Shown: in pieces, positions 14,251-20,465 of the stretch
Layout: the number at the start of each line of letters is the position of its first letter
Position numbering within the stretch: the stretch's first letter is position 1
Source: JANXPZ01 sp033853925
Lineage (GTDB): Bacteria; Eisenbacteria; RBG-16-71-46
Direction: 5' to 3'
Assembly (NCBI GenBank): GCA_033853925.1
Contig: JAWOLC010000091.1
Location: 1-20,465, forward strand
Length of the DNA: 20,465 nt
The notes under the pieces: generated by a model
Told to the model about the DNA's origin: nothing
The model's input: the letters and a program-made list of their open reading frames with translations, nothing else
Database searches by the model: none
Translations under genes and position numbers: made by a program

Positions 14251-16950
14251 ATGCGTCTGGCCGTCATTCCGCTCCTCTTGGTCCTGGGGGCCTTGGCACC
14301 CGCCGCGCGGGCGTCCACGCCTCCGGCGAGCGACTCGCTGCCGCCCGTGCGCGCCGTGCGGCTGGCCGCGGCCGTGGTCGTGGACGGACGGCTGGACGAG
14401 GCCGTCTGGCAGGGGCCGCCGGCCGTGCGGCGCCTCACGCAGAGCGACCCGCACGAGGGCGCGGCCCCCACCGAGAGCACCTGGGTCTGGGTGGCCTACG
14501 ACGACGAGGCGCTCTACGTCGCCGCGCGCTGCTGGGACTCGCAGCCCGACTCCATCATCGCCCTGCTCGTGCGGCGCGACCTGGTCACCTCCTCCGATCG
14601 CTTCATGGTCTACCTCGACCCCTTCCACGACCATCGGAGCGGCTACTACTTCGGCATCAACCCCGCCGGCGTCCTCTACGACGGCACGCTCTTCAACGAC
14701 GGCTGGGACGACGCCTCCTGGGACGGCGTGTGGGTGGCGCGCGCCCGGCGCGAGGACGCCGCCGCCTCGAGGGCACGGGAAGGGGCGACGGGCTGGACCT
14801 GCGAGTTCAGGATTCCCTATTCGCAGCTCCGCTTCCGGCCCGGCGCGGAGCAGGTCTGGGGCATCGACTTCAAGCGCCTCCTCGGCCGGCGCAACGAATC
14901 CGACTTCCTCGCCTTCACGCCCCGGAACGGGAGCGGCTTCTGCTCGCGCTTCCCCCACCTCGTGGGCCTCGAGAACGGGCACCACACCACGGCGATCGAA
15001 GTGCTGCCCTACGTGACGGGGAAGGCCGAGTACCTGGCGCACGACCGGGGCGATCCCTTCCACGACGGCTCCCGCTACACCCCGGCCTCGGGCGCCGACC
15101 TGCGCATGCCGGTGGGCAACGGCCTGACGCTCAACGCCACCGTGAACCCCGACTTCGGCCAGGTCGAGGTGGACCCCGCGGTCGTGAACCTCTCCGACGT
15201 CGAGACCTACTTCGAGGAGAAGCGCCCCTTCTTCACCGAGAACGCGCGCATCTTCGGCTTCGGCAACGAGGGGGCCAACGACTACTGGAGCTTCAACTGG
15301 CCGGAGCCCACCTTCTTCTACACGCGGCGGGTCGGGCGGGCGCCGCAGGGGAGCCTGCCCGACGACACCCAGTTCAGCGACGTGCCGGTGGCGACGCGCA
15401 TCCTCGGGGCGGCGAAGCTGACGGGGAAGCTCGCGCCGTCGTGGAACTTCGGCACGCTGCACGCGCTCACCTCCGAGGAGACCGCGGACTACGCCGTGGG
15501 CGGGAGGCGCTCGCGCCTGGCGGTGGAGCCGCCGACCTACTACGGCGTGGCGCGCACGCAGAAGGAGTTCCCCGACCGCTACAACGGCCTCGGGTTCATG
15601 ACCACGCTGGCGGCGAGGGATTTCGGCCACGACGGCCTCGAGGGCCAGCTCAACCGCCAGTCCCTGATGACGGGGCTCGACGGCTGGCACTTCCTGGACC
15701 GGAAGAAGACGTGGGTGCTCTCGGGCTGGGCGGTGATGTCGCGCGTGGCCGGGACCGCGGAGCGCATGATCGGCGTGCAGACCGACTCGCGCCACTACCT
15801 GCAGCGCCCGGACGCGTCGTACCTGGGCGTGGACAGCAGCGCCACCTCGCTCACCGGCTACGGCGCCCGGCTCTGGCTCAACAAGCAGGACGGAGACTTC
15901 CGCTCGAACTCGGCGATCGGCATCATCAGCCCCAAGTTCGACGTCAACGACATGGGCTTCATGTCGCGTGCGGACGTCGTCAACGCGCACAGCGGCTACG
16001 GCTACATGTGGAGCAAGCCGCGCGGCTGGCGCAAGTACGCGCAGCTCCTCGGCGCGGTCTTCGGCGGCTGGGACTACGGCTGGAACACGGTGTCGTCCGG
16101 GGTCTACGTCACCGGGCGCGTGGTGCTCGACGACGACACGGCGATCGAGGGGGACGTGGCCTGGAACCCGGGCGTGCTCGACGACCGGCTCACGCGCGGC
16201 GGTCCCCTCGGTCTGCGCCCCGGTGGGTACCAGTACGACGCGAGCGTCGTCACCGACGGGCGCCGGGGGCTCGTCTACTCGCTCTACTGCGGCAGCTACA
16301 CGACGCCGTCCACGCGCTCGATCAAGACCTACGTGAACCCGGCCGCGGAGTGGAAGCCGGCGTCGAACTTCTCGATCCAGGTGGGGCCCGAGGTGGATCG
16401 CACCGTGGAGGACAACCAGTACGTGACGAGCGTGGCCGATCCCGGGCACGTACCCGCCGACTTCGGCGGCCAGCGCTACCTGTTCGCCCGCCTCGACCAG
16501 ACCACGATCTCGGCCAACATCCGGCTCAACGTCTCCTTCGCCCCCAACCTGTCGCTCCAGACCTTCCTCCAGCCGCTCGTCTCGTCGGGGCGCTACACGG
16601 ACTTGAAGGAGCTGGAGCGCGCCCGCAGCCTGGAGTTCGTGCACTACGAGCGGGGCGACCTGGGCTCGACCATCACGCGCGCGGACGGCACGGTGACGGT
16701 GAGCCCCGGCGGGGGCGGCACGGTCTTCGAATTCGACGATCCGGACTTCAGCTTCAAGTCGCTCCGCGGGAACGCGGTCCTGCGCTGGGAGTACCAGCCG
16801 GGGTCCACGCTCTTCCTCGTCTGGACGCAGGAGCGGACGAACGAGGACCTGCTCGGCGGCCTCGAATTCCGCCGGGCCTTCGACCGGCTCGTCACGGCGA
16901 AGCCCAACAACATCTTCCTCGCGAAGGTGTCGTACTACTGGAACCTCTGA
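14251..16950 (+). CDS. DUF5916 outer-membrane-type protein with CBM9-like N-terminal domain (copy 2)
   Basis: The ATG at 14251 has GAGGAA eight bases upstream and opens a signal peptide (V-I-P-L-L-L-V-L-G core, A-R-A cleavage near residue 21). The 899-residue product has the same architecture as the upstream paralog: a CBM9-like domain (V-V-V-D-G-R-L-D-E-A-V-W, W-V-W-V-A-Y-D-D-E-A-L-Y-V-A-A-R), then the DUF5916 segment N-P-D-F-G-Q-V-E-V-D-P / E-E-K-R-P-F-F-T-E-N, then a beta-rich C-terminal region ending K-V-S-Y-Y-W-N-L. Compared with copy 1 it carries an Ala/Arg-rich insertion of about 10 residues in the N-terminal domain and a Gly-rich insert near the C-terminus. The middle is almost identical to copy 1 and the ends are not, so the pair may have different ligands but a common barrel core. 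Role unknown; outer-membrane location inferred. Confidence 0.9.
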   Translation: MRLAVIPLLLVLGALAPAARASTPPASDSLPPVRAVRLAAAVVVDGRLDEAVWQGPPAVRRLTQSDPHEGAAPTESTWVWVAYDDEALYVAARCWDSQPDSIIALLVRRDLVTSSDRFMVYLDPFHDHRSGYYFGINPAGVLYDGTLFNDGWDDASWDGVWVARARREDAAASRAREGATGWTCEFRIPYSQLRFRPGAEQVWGIDFKRLLGRRNESDFLAFTPRNGSGFCSRFPHLVGLENGHHTTAIEVLPYVTGKAEYLAHDRGDPFHDGSRYTPASGADLRMPVGNGLTLNATVNPDFGQVEVDPAVVNLSDVETYFEEKRPFFTENARIFGFGNEGANDYWSFNWPEPTFFYTRRVGRAPQGSLPDDTQFSDVPVATRILGAAKLTGKLAPSWNFGTLHALTSEETADYAVGGRRSRLAVEPPTYYGVARTQKEFPDRYNGLGFMTTLAARDFGHDGLEGQLNRQSLMTGLDGWHFLDRKKTWVLSGWAVMSRVAGTAERMIGVQTDSRHYLQRPDASYLGVDSSATSLTGYGARLWLNKQDGDFRSNSAIGIISPKFDVNDMGFMSRADVVNAHSGYGYMWSKPRGWRKYAQLLGAVFGGWDYGWNTVSSGVYVTGRVVLDDDTAIEGDVAWNPGVLDDRLTRGGPLGLRPGGYQYDASVVTDGRRGLVYSLYCGSYTTPSTRSIKTYVNPAAEWKPASNFSIQVGPEVDRTVEDNQYVTSVADPGHVPADFGGQRYLFARLDQTTISANIRLNVSFAPNLSLQTFLQPLVSSGRYTDLKELERARSLEFVHYERGDLGSTITRADGTVTVSPGGGGTVFEFDDPDFSFKSLRGNAVLRWEYQPGSTLFLVWTQERTNEDLLGGLEFRRAFDRLVTAKPNNIFLAKVSYYWNL
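15097..15885 (+). repeat. Near-identical internal segment, copy 2 (partner 12112-12900)
   Basis: Gap-free partner of the segment in the first DUF5916 gene. The perfect runs here are 15313-15425 and 15627-15733. Probably maintained by gene conversion or left by a recent partial exchange. Confidence 0.85.
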
Positions 16951-17006
16951 GCCGGGGCCACGAGCCCTTCTGCCTCCCGACTCTTGACCGGGCGGGAGCG
17001 CGACAG

Positions 17007-17034
17007 GAGCCCGGCGCGCAGTGGCGCCGGGCTC
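17007..17034 (+). terminator. Perfect 11-bp GC hairpin after the DUF5916 genes
   Basis: GAGCCCGGCGC (17007-17017) pairs perfectly with GCGCCGGGCTC (17024-17034) around a six-base loop, 56 bases after the stop of DUF5916 copy 2. No T-run follows, so it is a likely 3'-end or factor-assisted terminator rather than a classic intrinsic one. Confidence 0.5.
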
Positions 17035-17065
17035 GGTCGCGTGCGGGCCGTCAGGGCCGCGCGGC

Positions 17066-17179
17066 GCCGGCGGCGGCGTGCAGTGCTGGCGGCGAAGTGC
17101 GGTGCTGGTGGCGAAGTGCGGCGCCGGCCGCGACCTGCGGCGGCCGGCGGCGGCGTGCAGTGCTGGCGGCGAAGTGCGG
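17066..17179. repeat. GC-rich short-repeat cluster
   Basis: A 20-base unit, GTGCTGGCGGCGAAGTGCGG, occurs at 17083-17102 and 17160-17179. A one-mismatch copy at 17102-17121 abuts the first. A longer 37-base exact repeat covers 17066-17102 and 17143-17179. The spacing is uneven and there is no spacer pattern, so it is not a CRISPR array. Function unknown. Confidence 0.8.
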
Positions 17180-17286
17180 CTGAGGAGACGGCCGCCCTCG
17201 GAGCGTCCCTTGCCGGACTCGCGCCTCCGGACCGATACTCGCGACATCGCCCGCAGGCCGCCCCCCTCTCATCCCTGGAGTCGCCC

Positions 17287-17673
17287 ATGAGCGTGCGAGT
17301 CGTCCGCCTCGGAACCCCGCGTGCGGCGGGTGAAGGAACACGCATCGGCACGGTCCGGCGCCCGCCGCGGGGCGTGCCGAAGGCGCTGTTCGCCAAGCAG
17401 GACTGGTACGACGTGTGGTTCCCGAACCTGGCCCCCAGCGTCGCCACGATGAAGCTGGGTCAGGCCGCCGCCTCGCCGGCGCAGTGGTCGCGCTTCAAGC
17501 GGCGGTACAGGGCCGAGATGGCCAGCCCCGCGGCCAAGCACGACCTGGCGCTGCTGGCCGCGCTCTCGCGCACGTGCGACTTCTCCGTGGGGTGCTACTG
17601 CCAGGACGAGAACCGCTGCCACCGCTCGATCCTGAAGCAGCTTCTCCTCGAGAACGGGGCGGAGGTCGCATAG
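17287..17673 (+). CDS. DUF488 family protein
   Basis: The ATG at 17287 is preceded by GGAG with good spacing. The 128-residue product has the family's D-V-W-F-P-N-L-A-P-S segment (42-51) and a Cys-rich end, C97, C103, C105, C111-H112-R, in the pattern C-Y-C-x(5)-C-H-R, then a helical finish. The length is normal for DUF488/YeaO-like proteins, whose biochemical role is not established; the Cys/His group could bind metal. The cysteine-synthase-family gene follows 59 bases downstream on the same strand, so co-transcription is likely. Family assignment is fairly sure; function is not known. Confidence 0.8.
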   Translation: MSVRVVRLGTPRAAGEGTRIGTVRRPPRGVPKALFAKQDWYDVWFPNLAPSVATMKLGQAAASPAQWSRFKRRYRAEMASPAAKHDLALLAALSRTCDFSVGCYCQDENRCHRSILKQLLLENGAEVA

Positions 17674-17732
17674 CCGCGCGACACGTCGAGCCCGCGGGGC
17701 CCGTGAGCCCGCCACCTGGGAAGGCCCAAGCC

Positions 17733-18656
17733 ATGGACATCCTCGAAGCCATCGGCAACACCTCGCTCGTTCGCCTCCGCGGAGTCGTGCCGGCCAACGG
17801 CGCGGAGATCTTCGCGAAGCTCGAGTGGGAGAACCCCACCGGCAGCATGAAGGACCGGATGGCGCAGGCGGTGATCTCCCGGGCGGCGGCGGACGGCCGG
17901 CTGAACCCGGGAGACACGGTCATCGAGTACACGGGCGGGAGCACGGGGGCGTCGCTGGCCCTGGTCTGCGCGGCCAGGGGCTATCCCATCCACATCGTCA
18001 GCTCCGACGCGTTCAGCCAGGAGAAGCGCGATCACATGGCGGCGCTGGGCGCGAAGTTGACGCTCGTCCCGAGCGAGGGAGGACTCACCACCAAGAAGCT
18101 CATCCTGGACATGATCGAGGTCGCCCGCGGACTGAGCCGGGAGCCTCACACCTACTGGACCGACCAGCTCAACAACCTCGACAGCGTCGCCGGCTACTTC
18201 CCCCTGGGCGAGGAGATCTGGACTCAGACGGGGGGCGAGATCGACGCCTTCGTCCATTGCGTGGGCACGGCGGCCTCCCTGCGGGGGGTCGCCACGGTGC
18301 TGAAGCGCCACAAGCCGAGCATCCGGATCGTCGCCGTCGAGCCCACCGAGTCCGCGGTCCTGCTGGGAGGCCGGCCGGGGCCGCACAAGATCGAGGGAGT
18401 CGGGATCGGCTACACGCCGCCCCTCTGGGAGCCGACGCTCGTGGACGAGATCCTGGCGGTCCCGACCGCCGACGCCAAGGACATGACCCGGCGCATCGCG
18501 CGGGAGGAGGCCCTGTTCGCCGGGACGTCCTCGGGAGCGAACGTGATCGCCGCGATCCGCGTGGGCGAGCGGCTGGGGCCGGGCGCCAGGGTGGTCACGT
18601 TGCTGGCCGACTCGGGCCTCAAGTACCTCAGCACCGACGTGTACCGGGGCCGATAG
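17733..18656 (+). CDS. PLP-dependent cysteine-synthase-family enzyme
   Basis: The ATG at 17733 is preceded by GGGAAGG at suitable distance. The 307-residue length fits O-acetylserine sulfhydrylases. The PLP lysine is K40 in N-P-T-G-S-M-K-D-R. The substrate loop reads T-G-G-S-T-G (67-72) where classic CysK/CysM have T-S-G-N-T-G. The phosphate-binding loop reads G-T-A-A-S (178-182) where they have G-T-G-G-T. The C-terminal A-D-S-G-L-K-Y-L-S (292-300) supplies the Ser that contacts the PLP ring nitrogen. The fold and PLP chemistry (beta-replacement on an activated serine) are well supported. The altered loops suggest a divergent subfamily whose acceptor or donor may not be O-acetylserine and sulfide, so I give no gene symbol. 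Probably co-transcribed with the DUF488 gene. Confidence 0.85.
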   Translation: MDILEAIGNTSLVRLRGVVPANGAEIFAKLEWENPTGSMKDRMAQAVISRAAADGRLNPGDTVIEYTGGSTGASLALVCAARGYPIHIVSSDAFSQEKRDHMAALGAKLTLVPSEGGLTTKKLILDMIEVARGLSREPHTYWTDQLNNLDSVAGYFPLGEEIWTQTGGEIDAFVHCVGTAASLRGVATVLKRHKPSIRIVAVEPTESAVLLGGRPGPHKIEGVGIGYTPPLWEPTLVDEILAVPTADAKDMTRRIAREEALFAGTSSGANVIAAIRVGERLGPGARVVTLLADSGLKYLSTDVYRGR

Positions 18657-18683
18657 CACGCCCCCCACGCCGTTCGCGCCGGA

Positions 18684-18714
18684 TTCGACGCGCTCTTCCG
18701 CTCCCGGCTATACT
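18684..18714 (+). promoter_or_regulatory. Probable promoter of mqnE
   Basis: TATACT at 18709-18714 differs from the consensus -10 by one base and stands out in very GC-rich sequence. TTCGAC at 18684-18689 is a weak -35 candidate with a long 19-base spacing. The predicted start of transcription is a few bases before the mqnE ribosome binding site. Confidence 0.45.
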
Positions 18715-18734
18715 CCTGCGCTCGCTCCATCCGC

Positions 18735-18739
18735 GGAGG
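18735..18739 (+). promoter_or_regulatory. Ribosome binding site deciding the TTG start of mqnE
   Basis: GGAGG lies five bases before TTG 18745, and the resulting protein length fits the family. Confidence 0.65.
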
Positions 18740-18744
18740 CCCGC

Positions 18745-19854
18745 TTGCAGCGCCGAGAGCCCGTCCACGTGGCCGCCTTCCAGCCGCGCGATCCCGCGGT
18801 GGCCGCGGCCCGGCGCGCCCTGCTCGACGGCCGGGGGCTGACCGCGGAGGAAGGCGTCCGCCTCTTCGACGCGCCCCTCCTCGAGCTGGGCCGCCTCGCC
18901 GACGCCTACGCCCGCGACCTGCACGGCGAGCGCGTCTACTTCACCGTCAACCGCCAGCTCAACCCCACGAACCTCTGCGTGCTGGCCTGCCGCTTCTGCG
19001 ACTACGCGAGGAAGCCGGGCGACCCCGGCGCGTACACGCTCACGAAGGAGCAGATCCTCGCCCACGTGGATCCCGAGATCACCGAGATCCACGTCACCGG
19101 CGGCCTGCATCCCCGCTGGCGGTTCGACGACTACCTGGACGTGGTGCGCTGGGTGAAGGAGAAGAAGCCGGACGTGCAGGTGAAGGCCTACACGGCGGTG
19201 GAGATCGACTACTTCTGCCGGCTCACCCGGCGGCCGGTCGAGTGGGTGCTCGGCGAGCTGCGGCGCGCCGGCGTCCAGGCGCTGCCGGGCGGCGGGGCCG
19301 AGATCTTCAGCGAGCGCGTGCGGCGCGAGCTGTTCCGCCAGAAGATCGGCGCGCGGCGCTGGCTCGAGATCCACGAGAGCGCGCACCGCCTGGGGATCCC
19401 GTCGAACGCGACGATGCTCTACGGGCACGTCGAGACGCGCGCCGAGCGCGTCCAGCACCTGCTCCTCCTGCGCGAGCTGGAGGAACGGGCGCCGGGCTTC
19501 CTCGCCTTCGTGCCGCTCGCCTTCCAGCCGGGAGAGACGGGGCTCGTGCGCCGCCAGGCCTCGGCCATCGAGGATCTCAAGACCATCGCCGTCTCGCGGC
19601 TCGTCCTGGACAACGTGCCGCACGTGAAGAGCTACTGGGTCATGCTCGGCCGCGACACGGCCGGCGTGGCCCTCGACTTCGGCGCCAGCGACCTGGACGG
19701 CACCGTCGGCGCCGAGAAGGTGGCGCACGCGGCGCGCGCGCGCAGCCCCAGCGGCCTCGCCGAGGACGCGCTGGTCCAGACCATCCGCGAGGCGGGAAAG
19801 ATCCCGGTGCAGCGCGACGCCCTCTACCGCGTGGTCCGGGAGTACGAGCGGTAG
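18745..19854 (+). CDS. mqnE: Aminofutalosine synthase (radical SAM, menaquinone futalosine pathway)
   Basis: A 369-residue radical SAM enzyme starting at TTG 18745 behind GGAGG. The [4Fe-4S] cluster motif C-x3-C-x2-C is C78, C82, C85. Family hallmarks follow: V-T-G-G-L-H-P, K-A-Y-T-A-V-E-I-D-Y-F, L-P-G-G-G-A-E-I-F, N-A-T-M-L-Y-G-H-V-E-T, D-N-V-P-H-V-K-S-Y-W-V-M-L-G and D-L-D-G-T-V. These distinguish MqnE from the related cyclase MqnC and from CofH. By family knowledge it adds the 5'-deoxyadenosyl radical to 3-[(1-carboxyvinyl)oxy]benzoate to give aminofutalosine, a cytoplasmic step of the alternative menaquinone route. No other mqn gene is in the window. It lies 88 bases after the PLP enzyme and seems to have its own promoter. 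The gene behind it is convergent. Confidence 0.93.
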   Translation: MQRREPVHVAAFQPRDPAVAAARRALLDGRGLTAEEGVRLFDAPLLELGRLADAYARDLHGERVYFTVNRQLNPTNLCVLACRFCDYARKPGDPGAYTLTKEQILAHVDPEITEIHVTGGLHPRWRFDDYLDVVRWVKEKKPDVQVKAYTAVEIDYFCRLTRRPVEWVLGELRRAGVQALPGGGAEIFSERVRRELFRQKIGARRWLEIHESAHRLGIPSNATMLYGHVETRAERVQHLLLLRELEERAPGFLAFVPLAFQPGETGLVRRQASAIEDLKTIAVSRLVLDNVPHVKSYWVMLGRDTAGVALDFGASDLDGTVGAEKVAHAARARSPSGLAEDALVQTIREAGKIPVQRDALYRVVREYER

Positions 19855-19871
19855 CGGCCCGCGCCCGCCTC

Positions 19872-20465
19872 CTACCGGGCCTGCACGTCCAGCGTCGGGG
19901 CGGAGCCCGTGGCGGGCGGATGCAGCGGATCGCGGAGCAGGCTCAGCACGTAGCTCACGCGGCCCAGCACCGAGGTGTAGCCCGGCTCGCGCTGGCGGAG
20001 ATCGGCGTAGACCCCCAGGGCATCCAGGGGCAGTCCGAGGGTCTCGTAGATCGCCCCGGACCGCTCGCGCGAGAGCGCCCAGTCCTCCAGATTCTCGGCG
20101 TTGGCCGCGGCCGAATCGAGCAGGGCGAGCGCCCGGGCGTCGGCCATCACCCGATCCAGGCTGGTGCGGGTGGCCGAGCGCTGGCGACCGTACTCCGTGC
20201 CCGTCCAGGCCACGTTGTGCAGGGCGATGCCCAGCTCGCGCAGGTAGACGGAGTTCCTGGGCTCGCTGGCGAGCAGGGGCAGGAGCCAGCGCCCGAGGCG
20301 CGGCCAGTCCATGGCGCCCAGGGCCGCGCCGGCGCTGTCCCGCGCCGCCAGGAGCGAGACGGGCTCCGCCGCCGGACGAGGCCTGGGGCGCAGCGCCACG
20401 CGGTAGGCGATCGCCACGAGCCCGATCGCCGCCAGCGCGGCGAGAGCGACGAAGACGGGGCGCGG
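19872..20465 (-). CDS. Membrane-anchored helical (TPR-like) protein, 5' partial
   Basis: The frame is open through the right window edge, so the start lies outside; 197 residues are visible. The visible N-terminal part contains one hydrophobic helix (V-F-V-A-L-A-A-L-A-A-I-G-L-V-A-I), then an Arg/Pro-rich stretch, then an almost all-helical region with Ala/Leu/Tyr patterns (for example S-G-A-I-Y-E-T-L-G-L-P-L-D-A-L-G-V-Y) that resembles degenerate TPR repeats. In serine/threonine protein kinases and transcription activators of such bacteria a TM-plus-TPR tail is common, so this could be the sensor half of one, but no kinase part is in view. It converges with mqnE, leaving only 17 bases between stops. 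Product not identified. Confidence 0.65.
   Translation of the reverse strand, partial: PRPVFVALAALAAIGLVAIAYRVALRPRPRPAAEPVSLLAARDSAGAALGAMDWPRLGRWLLPLLASEPRNSVYLRELGIALHNVAWTGTEYGRQRSATRTSLDRVMADARALALLDSAAANAENLEDWALSRERSGAIYETLGLPLDALGVYADLRQREPGYTSVLGRVSYVLSLLRDPLHPPATGSAPTLDVQAR

Larger units (their letters stand above)
16951..17286. other. 336-bp intergenic region with hairpin and repeat cluster
   Basis: It separates the DUF5916 pair from the DUF488 gene. It contains one strong hairpin (17007-17034), a short-repeat cluster (17066-17179) and the GGAG ribosome binding site of the DUF488 gene. No gene is supported. Confidence 0.6.

Noticed and set aside
17066..17179. Repeat cluster considered as a CRISPR array.
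   Set aside because: Only three copies, two of them adjoining, with irregular spacing and no cas genes.
11175..17183. A 2002-codon open frame on the plus strand running through both DUF5916 genes.
   Set aside because: It is offset from the two real frames, translates to Arg/Pro/Gly-rich low-complexity sequence and spans two genes with signal peptides and ribosome binding sites. It is an effect of high GC.
11269..17247. Long antisense frames (about 890 and 1000 codons) opposite the DUF5916 genes.
   Set aside because: Val/Arg/Glu-rich mirror translations with no domain; the sense frames are clearly genes.
1..20465. Search for tRNA or rRNA genes, insertion sequences and attachment sites.
   Set aside because: No cloverleaf-like, rRNA-like or transposase-like sequence was recognised on either strand by eye; this is not a substitute for tRNAscan or Infernal.

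Overview
The window is a very GC-rich bacterial chromosome segment with no RNA gene, CRISPR array, transposase or phage gene that I could recognise. Four things point to a Gram-negative environmental lineage of the 'Candidatus Eisenbacteria'/FCB/Gemmatimonadota kind: secreted proteins ending in FlgD-like Ig or sorting-type tails (N-P-x-x-G ... D-V-A-G-R ... G-I/V-Y), tandem DUF5916 outer-membrane-type proteins, a futalosine-pathway menaquinone gene, and frequent GTG/TTG starts. The phylum is an inference from gene content, not a measurement.

Layout, left to right. (1) Position 1-1228: 3' part of a secreted beta-helix protein, followed by a hairpin. (2) 1299-5430, plus strand: an envelope or exopolysaccharide module. 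It has a possible 18-codon leader ORF, a 1084-residue protein fusing a Wzx-type flippase to a nucleotidyltransferase-fold domain and a thymidylate-kinase-like P-loop domain, and a second P-loop kinase. Successive frames join through GTGA stop/start overlaps. (3) 5382-10418, minus strand: two tandemly duplicated secreted beta-propeller proteins, preceded by a secreted purple-acid-phosphatase-like metallophosphoesterase. The kinase and the proximal propeller overlap tail to tail by 49 bases. (4) 10419-11256: a divergent intergenic region of 838 bases with no convincing gene. (5) 11257-16950, plus strand: two tandem DUF5916 proteins of about 900 residues. Their central segments are nearly identical at DNA level while the flanks have diverged, which looks like gene conversion. 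(6) 16951-17286: an intergenic region with a strong hairpin and a short GC-rich repeat cluster. (7) 17287-19854, plus strand: a DUF488 protein, a cysteine-synthase-family PLP enzyme, and mqnE (aminofutalosine synthase) behind its own probable promoter. (8) 19872 to the right edge, minus strand: the C-terminal part of a membrane-anchored helical, TPR-like protein.

Functionally the left half is dominated by cell-surface and secreted products: export of a lipid-linked glycan, secreted propellers, a secreted phosphatase-like protein and outer-membrane barrels. The right end is ordinary metabolism (menaquinone and sulfur/PLP chemistry). The most unusual object is the flippase-nucleotidyltransferase-kinase fusion coupled to a second kinase. 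It suggests a dedicated but undescribed glycan-modification/export step. The proposed function is an inference.
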